From positions 5,399,363-5,463,362 of the forward strand of contig NZ_CP051185.1 of NCBI RefSeq assembly GCF_012516315.1: a stretch of 64,000 nucleotides of DNA, written 5' to 3'. Made by a program: the position numbers and the translations under genes. The notes under the pieces are model-generated. The model was not told the DNA's origin. It did not search any database and saw only the letters and a list, made by a program, of their open reading frames with translations. Each line of letters opens with the position of its first letter. Within the stretch, counting starts at the first letter, position 1. The stretch comes from Limnospira fusiformis SAG 85.79. Its GTDB lineage: Bacteria; Cyanobacteriota; Cyanobacteriia; Cyanobacteriales; Microcoleaceae. This document shows, one piece after another, positions 18,482 through 27,746 of the stretch.

Positions 18482-20854
18482 ATGAACAACCATGATGTCA
18501 TTCAGTGTAGCAGTGACAGTTGGGATTTTGCCATCAATCACCGCCCAACAACGGGTTTAAATGTTCACCCCACCGCCGATGATTTGATTTTATACTTAGC
18601 CCAGAAAGCGATTGAATTTCAGCTTCCCCCCCAGATTAACCGATTTAGTGACCTTTCGACACAGTGGCATGAGGAAATCGATCGCACTTTTGGTAGCTAC
18701 CAGCAAGCCTGTGTGAGGGTTAACCAGCTTTTACTAGCCCTTCATCAACTTAGGGCGATCGCCCATTGTTGTCACCAAAGCCCCATTGGTAAAAAACTCC
18801 CCGCCGCGCTGTATGTGCATATTTCTGCCCTTAACCGCCTTGACCCGCTGCTGCGCCTGTATGAACATCTAGCCCGCCAAGCGCTTAACCCAGTTCCCCC
18901 CACAACTCTGATTAAATTTCATACGGATAAACCGATTATTTCTTATTTATTTTACCCAGATTTTGATACAGATGCTCACCCGGATTTAGCCACGAGTTAT
19001 CAAGTGATAGTCCCTAGGGGTAGAGTAAATTTTTCTAACTATACTAACAGCAATAACCCGCCTATCCTACACCGTAAAGAAACTTTTGTGGCGGCGGACT
19101 ATCCCCTTTATGACAGTTTTTACCAATTAACCCAGATGGAGGAAAAGCTAGGATTGTTGAGTAAAAAAACTCGACTTTATAGCAGTATTGGAACCCGCCA
19201 AGGTTGGTTAAATCATCTGGTTAGATGTGGTGTGGCGATTCAGGATCATCAGGTGGTGTATCTGTCTGATCAGGAATGGGAAACAGCTACGATTACTCCT
19301 CGCATTGAACGCCACAAAGCTGCGATAATTCGGAAAAGTTTATCTCGCCCTGTACGCCTGGCGCTGGAAGCGGGATTATTTCGGGAAAATAGCAGTTTCT
19401 TTGATTATGGTTGTGGTTATGGAGGTGATTTAAAACAAATAAGCGATCGCGGTTATTTATCAGCAGGTTGGGACCCTTACTATTCCCCAGAAACTGCCCA
19501 AATTGTATCGGAAATTGTGAATCTGGGTTATGTGATTAATGTGATTGAATGTCAGGTGGAAAGACGGGAAGCATTAATTCGGTCCTGGGAGTTAACGGAA
19601 AGGGTGTTAATTGTGGCAGCGCAAATTTTGATTGATGATTGCGATCGTGGTATTATTGCTTATGGAGATGGGGTGATTACTAATCGCAATACTTTTCAAA
19701 AGTATTACCAGCAAGAGGAGTTGAAAATCTATATTGATCAGGTTTTGAATGTGGATTCAATCCCGATTGATTTGGGTGTTTATTTGGTATTTAGAGATGA
19801 ATCAGAAGCTGAGAATTTTCGCGCCTCCCGATTTCGATCGCGAGTTTCTTCTCCCCGCATTTGTGTCCAGGTTAAGCGTTTTGAAGAATATCAAGAACTC
19901 CTGCAACCTTTGATAGAGTTTTTGTGCGATCGCGGTCGGCTTCCGGTGGGGTCAGAACTGCCACAAACTTCCGAAATTGAGGCAGAATTTGGAACTATTA
20001 AACGCGCTTTTAAGGTAATTATGCAAGCCACTAACTCACAAGAATGGGAAAAAGTAGCAGATCGTCGTCGCCAAGATTTGCTGGTTTATCTAGCCCTCAG
20101 TCAGTTTGGAAAACGTCCGAAATTGTCGGATTTATCTGCACAGGTCAAAAATGACATTAAAGGGTTATTTGGTAGCTATAAGAAGGCTTGTGCTTTGGCT
20201 GATGTCATGCTTTATAGTATGGGGAACCCTGATATAATTGCTGAATGCTGTTATCATAGCGAAATAGGTCAGAAGCGCCCAAACTCCCTTTGGGTTCATA
20301 TTAGCGCCCTAGAGAAACTCGACCCCCTGTTAAGGGTGTATGAGGGTTGCGCCCATCAGACGATTGGACGCTTAGAAGGAACAACGTTGATTAAATTTCA
20401 TATTAAAACGCCGAAAATAACCTATTTATTTTATCCTGATTTTGATACTAATCCTCATCCGGTCCTACAAACCAAAATGGCGATCGACCTGCGAGATCTC
20501 CAGGTCAGTTATCGAAGTTATCAGGGTGCTAATGCTCCGATTCTTTATGCTAAGGAAGCCTTCGTTACCCCAGACTATCCCTCGTATGAAAAGTTTGCTA
20601 AACTTACCTGTCAGGAACAAGACTGGGGGCTTCTGGATGACAAATCAGCTATTCAAACCCTCGGAGGTTGGTTAAAATGTCTGGAGGAACACTGCGCGGA
20701 AATTCGAGGACATAGAGTTTATTGGCGATCGGATGCTGATCCTTATCAGGTTAAACTGATGAAATCAGCCCGCCGAAATCGTCGCCCAAAATCCCAATCT
20801 GTGGACGACCATACCGGAACAGAAAACCAGGAAACCACACCCAGTGAGGAGTAA
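18482..20854 (+). CDS. DNA phosphorothioation-associated putative methyltransferase with duplicated flanking domain
   Basis: A 790-residue protein that I recognise as the TIGR04096-type family associated with DNA phosphorothioation (Dnd) loci. The SAM-binding core (about residues 280-450) begins with IERHKAAIIRK, then SRPVRLALEAGLF and the motif I FDYGCGYGGD, followed by AGWDPYYSPE. Flanking it is a duplicated module: residues about 80-260 and 595-760 share VHISAL(N/E)(R/K)LDPLLR, GTTLIKFH/TTLIKFH, ITYLFYPDFDT and the APIL-x-x-KE(A/T)FV-x-x-DYP block. A TSDLSxQVKxDIxxLFGSYxxAC-like helix also appears twice. No dndA-E or other restriction gene is nearby, so it is an orphan here. Its target and activity are unproven. 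Confidence 0.85.
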   Translation: MNNHDVIQCSSDSWDFAINHRPTTGLNVHPTADDLILYLAQKAIEFQLPPQINRFSDLSTQWHEEIDRTFGSYQQACVRVNQLLLALHQLRAIAHCCHQSPIGKKLPAALYVHISALNRLDPLLRLYEHLARQALNPVPPTTLIKFHTDKPIISYLFYPDFDTDAHPDLATSYQVIVPRGRVNFSNYTNSNNPPILHRKETFVAADYPLYDSFYQLTQMEEKLGLLSKKTRLYSSIGTRQGWLNHLVRCGVAIQDHQVVYLSDQEWETATITPRIERHKAAIIRKSLSRPVRLALEAGLFRENSSFFDYGCGYGGDLKQISDRGYLSAGWDPYYSPETAQIVSEIVNLGYVINVIECQVERREALIRSWELTERVLIVAAQILIDDCDRGIIAYGDGVITNRNTFQKYYQQEELKIYIDQVLNVDSIPIDLGVYLVFRDESEAENFRASRFRSRVSSPRICVQVKRFEEYQELLQPLIEFLCDRGRLPVGSELPQTSEIEAEFGTIKRAFKVIMQATNSQEWEKVADRRRQDLLVYLALSQFGKRPKLSDLSAQVKNDIKGLFGSYKKACALADVMLYSMGNPDIIAECCYHSEIGQKRPNSLWVHISALEKLDPLLRVYEGCAHQTIGRLEGTTLIKFHIKTPKITYLFYPDFDTNPHPVLQTKMAIDLRDLQVSYRSYQGANAPILYAKEAFVTPDYPSYEKFAKLTCQEQDWGLLDDKSAIQTLGGWLKCLEEHCAEIRGHRVYWRSDADPYQVKLMKSARRNRRPKSQSVDDHTGTENQETTPSEE

Positions 20855-20989
20855 TTCATTATCATCTTAAACCTCTCCATAGTAGCATATTTTTGTGTTT
20901 TTTAACCTGCCACGACTCATTGATGATATTGATATTAACGACCCGGACAATTGCCCTTTAATTTTAACTAACTAGGAGATAAAAGCCAG

Positions 20990-21787
20990 ATGAATGCTGA
21001 AACATTACTAGCATCTTATGCTCAAGGGGAGCGAGATTTTCACAAGGCTATTTTAATTGGCGCTCAACTTCAAGGGGCTGATCTTAATAGCATTAATCTG
21101 AATAAAACTAATTTGATGAATGCTACTCTTACTCAAGCGAATTTAAGTCTAGCAGAAATGATAAAAGCTAATTTAATTAATGCGGATATGGGTCATGCTA
21201 ATCTCCGGGGTGCAGATTTGACCAAAGCCTATTTGAATGGGGCTAATTTGATGGGGGCTTCTTTGAATAAGGCTAAACTATTTAGTACCAGTATGGGTGG
21301 TGTCAATTTAATTTATGCCCAGCTAATTGGCGCGGATCTCAGACAGGCTAACTTAACTCAAAGCAAACTGATTGGGGCTAATCTGAGTAATGCTAACCTG
21401 CAAGATGCACAACTAAATAATACTAATCTGATTGGTGCAGATATACGTGGTTCTATGTTACTCAATGTTGATTTTAGGGGGGCTAATTTGAGTAGTACTT
21501 TAATTAATGATGACACTCAGTTAGACCCTAAGTGGCGTGTGATTTGGAAAATTTCTAATCATGGGGGTCAAAAACATGATTTAACTAATGCTGATTTGAC
21601 GGAAGCTAATTTAATTGGGGTGAATTTGAAAGAGGCTAATCTCAAGGGCGCAGATTTGCGAGGGGCTAATTTGAGTGGCGCTTTTTTGACTAATGCTCAA
21701 GTAGAAGGCGCTCAATTTAAAGGGGCGATTGGACTTTCGGAAAATGCCAAGTTTGACCTGAAAATTCGGGGGGCAATTGTTGATTAA
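20990..21787 (+). CDS. Pentapeptide-repeat protein
   Basis: A 265-residue protein composed almost wholly of A(D/N)Lxx pentapeptide repeats (for example GADLNSINLNKTNL, ANLRGADLTKAYLNGANL, GADLRQANLTQSKLIGANL), which fold as a right-handed quadrilateral beta-helix. The run covers residues about 20-175, is interrupted by a non-repeat linker (STLINDDTQLDPKWRVIWK, about 178-197) and resumes to about residue 255. There is no signal peptide or membrane segment, and no fused kinase or DnaJ domain. Such proteins are abundant in cyanobacteria and mostly of unknown role. A good ribosome site (AGGAG) lies 11-15 bases before the ATG, and a terminator hairpin follows. Confidence 0.93.
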   Translation: MNAETLLASYAQGERDFHKAILIGAQLQGADLNSINLNKTNLMNATLTQANLSLAEMIKANLINADMGHANLRGADLTKAYLNGANLMGASLNKAKLFSTSMGGVNLIYAQLIGADLRQANLTQSKLIGANLSNANLQDAQLNNTNLIGADIRGSMLLNVDFRGANLSSTLINDDTQLDPKWRVIWKISNHGGQKHDLTNADLTEANLIGVNLKEANLKGADLRGANLSGAFLTNAQVEGAQFKGAIGLSENAKFDLKIRGAIVD

Positions 21788-21790
21788 ATC

Positions 21791-21818
21791 AACTCATAAA
21801 AAGCGGGTTTTTGAGTTT
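21791..21818 (+). terminator. Hairpin terminator after the pentapeptide-repeat gene
   Basis: AACTC-AT-AAAAA pairs with TTTTT-GAGTT around a GCGGG loop, four bases after the stop codon. The U-tract is short, so this is a moderate candidate. Confidence 0.5.
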
Positions 21819-21881
21819 ATTTATTGGCTGTAAATAGCGGTAAATAGCACCAATAAACCCGCCCCTAAAGTCTGGTTTTGG

Positions 21882-23399
21882 TCACTGAATGTAGTTCATT
21901 TCGTAGCCAAATTTGTTAGGGTCAACTTCGTTTAAATTCAAATCTCCTAACCCATATTCAGCCCAGCGACGTTCCACCATTTTAGCGACATCTGGATCAG
22001 ATTCTAAGGCTTCCCCCCATTCGTGTTCGGTTTCTGGGGGGATTTTGGTGGTCGCATCAATACCCATCCTTCCCCCTAAACCAATTTTTTCACTCGCAAA
22101 ATCTAAACTATCAAAGGGGGTATGGGGGAGAATAAATACATCCCTTGATGGGTCAACTTTTGAGGCGATCGCCCATACTACTTGGCGCGGATCGCGGATA
22201 TTAATATTTCGATCCACCACGATCACAAATTTGGTATAGGTAAACTGCGGTAAAGCACTCCAAAAGGCTAAAGCAGCGCGGCGCGCTTGTCCGGGATAAG
22301 CCTTATCAATGGAAATAATTGCGGCTTTGTAGCTGAGGGCTTCCATTGGTAAAAAGAAATCACAAATTTCTGATACCTGCTGGCGCAGAATAGGAGTATA
22401 AATCCGATTAAGGGCGATCGCCATCATCGCCTCTTCTTTGGGTGGTCGTCCGCTAAAAGTAGTTAAATAAATAGGATCATGGCGGTGGGTGACACAGTGA
22501 AACCTAATCAGTGGCGAATCTTCGACACCCCCATAATAACCCATGTGATCACCAAAGGGTCCATCGGGTAGCACTTCCCCTGGGGTGATAGTTCCTTCTA
22601 GGACAAATTCTGAATCTGCGGGAACTTCTAAATCCACCGTTTTACACTTAGCCAATTGTACCCCAGAACCCCCATATAATCCCGCAAATAACCATTCAGA
22701 TAAATCTACGGGAATGGGAGTAGCCGCCGCCATGATAATCAGCGGATCAACACCTAGGGCGATCGCAATTTCTAACTTTTTACCATTTTCCGCCGCCTTC
22801 CGCAGATGTCTCGCGCCACCACGCACGGATAACCAGTGAACAGTCATGGTATTATGAGACTGTAATTGTAAGCGATATACACCTACATTAGGAGTTCCGG
22901 TTTCACAATCTTTAGTGATTACCAATCCTAAAGTAATAATTTTTCCCGCATCACCAGAATAAGGGCGAATCATGGGAATTTTAGTTAAATCTACCTCTTC
23001 TCCCTCAATCACCACCTCCTGACAGGGAGGAAACCAATTCCGCCCAGGTTTGGCTTTCACCACATCAAATAAAACCTTACCAAAATCTATCGCCTGGGAG
23101 ATTTTTTTCGGTGGTTTAGGTTGCTGTAACATCCCCAGTTTTTTACCTAATTCTTCTAACTCCTGGGGCTGTTCCATATTCATCGCCCAACAGACCCTTT
23201 GTTCGGTCCCCAACAGGTTCACGGCTACCGGGTAAGCGGCACCTTTGACATTTTCAAATAACAGCCCAGGACCGCCACACTGTAGCATTCGGTTGGAAAT
23301 TTCGGCAATTTCTAAATCCGGGTCTACCAGGGCGCTAATTCTTCGTAACTGTCCCCGTTCTTCTAATATTTTCAAAAATCCCCGCAGATCTCGTGCCAT
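21882..23399 (-). CDS. ubiD: UbiD-family prenylated-FMN decarboxylase
   Basis: A 505-residue cytosolic decarboxylase of the UbiD family, which needs prenylated FMN made by a UbiX partner. In cyanobacteria it is thought to act on a 4-hydroxybenzoate-type intermediate in plastoquinone synthesis. Family blocks are complete: MARDLRGFLKILEERGQLRRI at the N-terminus, PNVGVYRLQLQSHNTMTVHW, the Glu-containing LEGTITPGEVLPDGPFGDH with GYYGG, FSGRPPKEEAMM, and RRAALAFWSALPQFTYTKF with GLGGRMGIDATTK near the C-terminus. The ATG start matches family length. No ubiX is in the window. The HPPD gene nearby (25302) also feeds quinone/tocopherol chemistry but is on the other strand. Confidence 0.94.
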   Translation of the reverse strand: MARDLRGFLKILEERGQLRRISALVDPDLEIAEISNRMLQCGGPGLLFENVKGAAYPVAVNLLGTEQRVCWAMNMEQPQELEELGKKLGMLQQPKPPKKISQAIDFGKVLFDVVKAKPGRNWFPPCQEVVIEGEEVDLTKIPMIRPYSGDAGKIITLGLVITKDCETGTPNVGVYRLQLQSHNTMTVHWLSVRGGARHLRKAAENGKKLEIAIALGVDPLIIMAAATPIPVDLSEWLFAGLYGGSGVQLAKCKTVDLEVPADSEFVLEGTITPGEVLPDGPFGDHMGYYGGVEDSPLIRFHCVTHRHDPIYLTTFSGRPPKEEAMMAIALNRIYTPILRQQVSEICDFFLPMEALSYKAAIISIDKAYPGQARRAALAFWSALPQFTYTKFVIVVDRNINIRDPRQVVWAIASKVDPSRDVFILPHTPFDSLDFASEKIGLGGRMGIDATTKIPPETEHEWGEALESDPDVAKMVERRWAEYGLGDLNLNEVDPNKFGYEMNYIQ

Positions 23400-23814
23400 G
23401 ATTTTTACAGTTTTTCAATTAACTGTTTTCTATTGTGACATAATCCTGTTAATCATGGTACTTATCAAACCTCAATTATGGTGCGATCGAACCATTATTG
23501 CCTCACTGTTCCCTCAACGGGAAATCACTATCCACGGAGTCCCGGACAGCCAGAGTCCCTGGCTCAGATGATTATAACCCTTAGATGTCCGTAGGTTTGC
23601 TGATGATCCTATCCCCTGATTATACCCAAGTATGATATCATTATCAACGTCAGGGGTATAATCTTGTTGGGGTGCGTGATTAGACCCCAAAAGAGGAGTA
23701 GTTAAGCCATTAGTCGGATGGGGGATCATAGTTATTGACGATGATCCACCCGATCGCCATCCTCCATGCTAATCTAAAGAATAGAGAACAAATTTTGACG
23801 GTTTGTGTAGGGGT
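23400..23814. other. Intergenic region upstream of divergent ubiD and NYN genes
   Basis: No convincing gene. A perfect 10-bp inverted repeat GATTATACCC/GGGTATAATC (23618-23627 and 23654-23663) is present; its right arm resembles a TATAAT box on the plus strand. It could be a hairpin or a regulator site. Confidence 0.4.
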
Positions 23815-25215
23815 ATGCCCCATAAGTCGCTCGTGCCACAGACGAATAATGGAACTACGGCGGTTAATCAGATCAGTAACCTGATCTATCAGACCGTTGT
23901 GTCGTTTCAACAACAGCACCCGGAGTGCTTACATATCCGCTATCAGAGTGTTTCCTGGGAACAACCTGAGTATAAAACTAAACTGTTAGCTAAATTGAAT
24001 CACGGGTTGGGTCAAGCGCCTAACCCCGAAGTATTGCTATCTTGGGTGAGATCTTATCTGAGATCTCTGCTAAATTCAGAAGCGATCGCTACTAATACCT
24101 TTAATCAACTCAAGCCTAAACTTCAGCAACTCCTCAATTACGATAAAAACCAACATCTAAATGCTTCGATTCCTAACTTAAATGGTAATGGAATGATTGA
24201 TAAAGGAGCGAGTATTCTACTACTTGATGCGGAAAATATTCAGCTAAACGCTGACGCCGAAAAGTTTTTAGAAAAAATCTGTCATTATCCTTTACAAATT
24301 AGGGTGGCTTTTGCGAACTGGCGCAGTTTAGGCAAAAAAGATGCCGAGTTTCATCAACGAGGCTATCAGTTGATTCATGTACCCGCAGGAAAGGATAGCG
24401 CGGATTTCAAAATGGCAACGGTGGGGTCATCAATTTTTGTACACTATCCTACGGCGCGAGAAGTGCTGGTTTGCTCATCAGATCAAGCCTTAATTCATCT
24501 CTGTAATACTTTACAATCTCACGGTTTGACTGTTTATCATGTCCGCAAAGATCAAGACCAAATTGTGGTATTTAATAGTCAAAATGGCACGACTCAAAAA
24601 TATTCCTTATCATCGTCCAAAAAAGTTATTCCCAAAGTGGAAGAATTGCTGCAACAATTGCAAGAGTTAATTGTGGCTGAACAAAAGCGCACTAATTGCT
24701 ATTGGATTAAGCTAACCAAAATATCTAGCCTTTATCATCATCAACATAAATTGACTTTGAGCCAGGTAATTGCTGAACACTTTATTGATTTTAAAGTCCA
24801 GGATATTTTTCTCAAAAACCCTCTGATTTTTGCGGTACATAAAATCTCAGATCAATCTCAAATTTATGTAACTTTATTTAATGAAAATTTCACGATTTCT
24901 ACGGATAGCTTACCACCCAAGACTGCCCATAAAAATAAATCAAACACTACACCGACACCAATCAAATCCACCGATGATTTAGAAAATGCGTTAGTTAGTA
25001 TTATCAAAGAAATAACTAAAAAATCCCCTAATTCTTTAGTGGATGTCTCAATTTTAGCGAGTAATTTTATGACCAAATATCATGTACCTATCAATAAGTT
25101 ACTTCGCCAATTGAATCATAGCAAAAAATTACCCAATTTTTTGGAGTCTTGCGGTTCCTTTCACCTCAAACAAACCTCCAGAGGTTGGCAGGTTGGTTTA
25201 TTAAATCCGAACTGA
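23815..25215 (+). CDS. NYN (PIN-like) ribonuclease-fold protein with OST-HTH/LOTUS-like C-terminus
   Basis: A 466-residue protein from the ATG at 23815 (a TTG 12 bases upstream is possible). The central domain (about residues 135-265) looks like a NYN domain of the Limkain-b1 type: strand ILLLDAENIQL with the first Asp, DSADFKMATVGSSI with the second, and VLVCSSDQALIHLCNTL with the third acidic residue. The C-terminal 80 residues (LENALVSIIKEITKKSP to GWQVGLL) fit an OST-HTH/LOTUS winged-helix RNA-binding domain, and residues about 275-375 may be a diverged second copy. The architecture recalls MARF1-like proteins and suggests an RNA-processing role; target unknown. The N-terminal 130 residues are helical with no recognised fold. 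Confidence 0.8.
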   Translation: MPHKSLVPQTNNGTTAVNQISNLIYQTVVSFQQQHPECLHIRYQSVSWEQPEYKTKLLAKLNHGLGQAPNPEVLLSWVRSYLRSLLNSEAIATNTFNQLKPKLQQLLNYDKNQHLNASIPNLNGNGMIDKGASILLLDAENIQLNADAEKFLEKICHYPLQIRVAFANWRSLGKKDAEFHQRGYQLIHVPAGKDSADFKMATVGSSIFVHYPTAREVLVCSSDQALIHLCNTLQSHGLTVYHVRKDQDQIVVFNSQNGTTQKYSLSSSKKVIPKVEELLQQLQELIVAEQKRTNCYWIKLTKISSLYHHQHKLTLSQVIAEHFIDFKVQDIFLKNPLIFAVHKISDQSQIYVTLFNENFTISTDSLPPKTAHKNKSNTTPTPIKSTDDLENALVSIIKEITKKSPNSLVDVSILASNFMTKYHVPINKLLRQLNHSKKLPNFLESCGSFHLKQTSRGWQVGLLNPN

Positions 25216-25301
25216 GTTAATTTACCCACGATCGCCTGTCTGTATCTCTTATACTAAAAGGTGGATTGTCTCAATTATGGCCAAATTGTCATCACTAATT
25301 T

Positions 25302-26357
25302 ATGGAGTTCGACCACATTCATATCTATGTTGAGGATGCCATAGTATCTCGCAACTGGTTTATCGACAAATTCGGATTTGAGGAGGTGGGACAAAACATC
25401 AATGATCACGATCATACAATCACCATGGCCAATGGTCCGATTTATATCCTCCTGTCCTCACCCCGCCACCCACAGAGTCCGGTGGCGAACTTTCTCCGCC
25501 AACACCCCCCCGGAATTGCTGATATAGCCTTTCGGGTAGACAATTTATCCGAAACAATAGATCGCGCTATTTCTGGCGGCGCAAAACTTCTGCAACCCGT
25601 ACAAAGCCATGATAGTGCGATCGCTGCTAGTCAATGGGGAATTATTTCCGGTTGGGGTTCCTTGCAACATTCCCTGATTGAAGTTAAGGCTATTTCCCCC
25701 TATAAATGGCTTCCCGGCTGTCAATACCCAATTAAACTAAAGCGATCGCCGATTCATTTAACAGCCATTGATCATGTCGTCTTAAATGTCGAAGTAGGTG
25801 ATCTCAATGTTGCGGCAAACTGGTACAATTCTGTTTTAGGACTCAACCCCGAACAAAGTTTTAACATTCAAACTGATTACTCTGGCTTATACAGTCAGGT
25901 GATGACATCCCCCCAAGGAAAAATTAAATTTCCCATCAATGAACCCGCCTCCCCAAATTCCCAGATTCAAGAATTTTTGAATTTTAACCGAGGTTCAGGA
26001 ATACAACATATTGCACTGACGACAACCAACATTATTGAAACCGTTGGTTTTCTCAAAAATCAGGGTTTACAATTCTTATCAATTCCCGAAAATTATTATG
26101 ATACAATCGAGGCTAGGGGAGCTGCTTGCCGACTACAGCAAGATTGGGAACTCGTCAAAAAAAATCAAATTTTAGTAGACTGGCATCCTTCAAATTCAGC
26201 ATCAATGCTGTTGCAAATTTTCACCCATCCAATTTTTAATCAACCCACTTTTTTCTGGGAATTAATAGAACGTCGTCAGTCAGCACAAGGATTTGGTGAA
26301 GGCAATTTTCAGGCTCTTTTTGAAGCGATAGAAAGGCAACAGATAGACCGTAGTTAA
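25302..26357 (+). CDS. hppD: 4-hydroxyphenylpyruvate dioxygenase
   Basis: An Fe(II)-dependent dioxygenase converting 4-hydroxyphenylpyruvate to homogentisate, the head-group precursor of tocopherol. It has the two VOC-fold halves: an N-terminal one (FDHIHIYVEDAIVSRNWF) and a catalytic C-terminal one. The metal ligands are visible as His in AIDHVVLNV, His in GIQHIALTTTN and Glu in FFWELIERR. GFGEGNFQALFEAIE near the end is the typical C-terminal gating helix. At 351 residues it is normal for cyanobacterial HPPD. It lies 45 bases upstream of galT on the same strand, but the two have no obvious metabolic link. Confidence 0.92.
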   Translation: MEFDHIHIYVEDAIVSRNWFIDKFGFEEVGQNINDHDHTITMANGPIYILLSSPRHPQSPVANFLRQHPPGIADIAFRVDNLSETIDRAISGGAKLLQPVQSHDSAIAASQWGIISGWGSLQHSLIEVKAISPYKWLPGCQYPIKLKRSPIHLTAIDHVVLNVEVGDLNVAANWYNSVLGLNPEQSFNIQTDYSGLYSQVMTSPQGKIKFPINEPASPNSQIQEFLNFNRGSGIQHIALTTTNIIETVGFLKNQGLQFLSIPENYYDTIEARGAACRLQQDWELVKKNQILVDWHPSNSASMLLQIFTHPIFNQPTFFWELIERRQSAQGFGEGNFQALFEAIERQQIDRS

Positions 26358-26402
26358 CCACCCTCAAAACCGCCTATTTATGCTCATACTTAGGAAAATA
26401 TA

Positions 26403-27413
26403 ATGACTGAACTACGACAAAACTTAATCACTAGAGACTGGGTAATTATTGCCTCAGAAAGGTCTAAAAGACCCCATGAATTTGCGCCCCCCTTGTCTAA
26501 ACTAGAACCCTTACCTACCTACCGAGATGACTGTCCATTTTGTCCCGGAAATGAACATCTAACCGGAACTCAAGAGTGTTTACGACTGGCTGATAATGGT
26601 GGTTGGCGAGTGAGAGTAGTAGGGAATAAATATCCGGCTCTCTCTGATGTTGGTCAACGAGTTCGTCATGGTGAAGGTATCTTTAAATCCCTGTCGGGAG
26701 TGGGATATCATGAAGTAGTAATCGAACACCCTCGCCACGATTTAAATATTGCTTTGATGGATATTAAAGACATTAGCAATATTCTCCGGGTCTATCGCCA
26801 ACGCTATGGCGAACTACGAAAAGACCCTAGAGTTGAAACCATCATTATTTTTAAAAACCACGGAGGAAGTGCTGGGACTTCTTTAGAACATCCTCACTCC
26901 CAAATTGCAGCCCTTCCTATTGTTCCCTATCAATGGCGCGATCGCGCTAGAGAAGCAGTCCGCTACTACGATGATACGGGAGAATGTCTTTTTTGTCGCA
27001 CCCTAAAAGACGAACTCAAAGCAGGCGATCGCATTATTTACGCAGGGGAGCATTTTGCCGCATTTATTCCCTACGCGGCGCTTTCCCCCTTTCATACATG
27101 GGTTTTTCCCCGTAATCATGCTTCTTCCTTTGATGAAATTACGGATTTAGAAATAGAGGATTTAGCCCAAACCCTCAAAGTAGTAATGTCTCAATTTTAT
27201 TTTGGTTTAAACAACCCCGATTTTAACTATACCATTCGTTCCATACCCACGGCTGAACAGCGCACGGATTATTTCCATTGGTATATTGCCATCATTCCCC
27301 GCGTTTCCTTAACCGCCGGCTTTGAACTGGGAAGCGGAATGTATATTAATACATCTGTTCCCGAAGAAAGCGCTGAATTTTTACGCTCTGTCAAAATTCC
27401 CTCTAGTATTTGA
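26403..27413 (+). CDS. galT: Galactose-1-phosphate uridylyltransferase
   Basis: A HIT-superfamily nucleotidyltransferase of the Leloir pathway that exchanges UMP between UDP-glucose and galactose-1-phosphate. The active-site His-x-His sits in TSLEHPHSQIAALP. Zinc ligands are present as CPFCPGN near residue 45 and CLFCR near residue 200, and the second HIT half shows FHTWVFPRNHASSF and TDYFHWYIAIIPR. At 336 residues the protein is complete. No galK or galE is adjacent, so the enzyme may serve nucleotide-sugar balance or act as an ADP-glucose-type phosphorylase relative; galT is the most direct reading. Confidence 0.9.
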   Translation: MTELRQNLITRDWVIIASERSKRPHEFAPPLSKLEPLPTYRDDCPFCPGNEHLTGTQECLRLADNGGWRVRVVGNKYPALSDVGQRVRHGEGIFKSLSGVGYHEVVIEHPRHDLNIALMDIKDISNILRVYRQRYGELRKDPRVETIIIFKNHGGSAGTSLEHPHSQIAALPIVPYQWRDRAREAVRYYDDTGECLFCRTLKDELKAGDRIIYAGEHFAAFIPYAALSPFHTWVFPRNHASSFDEITDLEIEDLAQTLKVVMSQFYFGLNNPDFNYTIRSIPTAEQRTDYFHWYIAIIPRVSLTAGFELGSGMYINTSVPEESAEFLRSVKIPSSI

Positions 27414-27746
27414 AAGATTGCTGTGGGCTGGTTCTGAGGGCCGCCTACAGGAGCAAAAAAAAGCGACCCAAGAGGCCGCTTATATCTGATGAAAACCGCG
27501 TTCTGAATTGTTAGCCTTGTTTTAGACACTAATCCAGTGAGATACTACGAAAGATGAGTGAGCTTTGATGCTCAAAATAGGTAAGTGTTATATATGATCC
27601 CAAGTTTTCCCAGATTTGGCAGTGATCGCGATCAAATAAATCAGTGAATTTACTGATGGAAATTGGTGATGGGTTTCATACCCTAAGTGCGATCGCCTCA
27701 TGGTTAAAGTTGTGTTCCAGATCACATCTTCCGTCAAGCCAAGGAT
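27414..27746. other. Intergenic region between convergent galT and the SH3 gene
   Basis: No gene is supported here. The only structure I see is the hairpin listed at 27453-27481; the rest is unremarkable. Confidence 0.5.
27453..27481 (-). terminator. Minus-strand hairpin terminator
   Basis: Read on the minus strand, AAGCGGCC / GGGTCGCTT (one mismatch) closes on a 5-base loop and is followed by eight T residues. It would end transcripts of the minus-strand rpmH-to-SH3 cluster, although it lies about 265 bases past the last stop codon. Confidence 0.55.

Noticed and set aside
23514..23729. Minus-strand 71-codon ORF upstream of the NYN gene
   Set aside because: Sequence lacks any protein-like pattern and overlaps an inverted repeat; probably intergenic.
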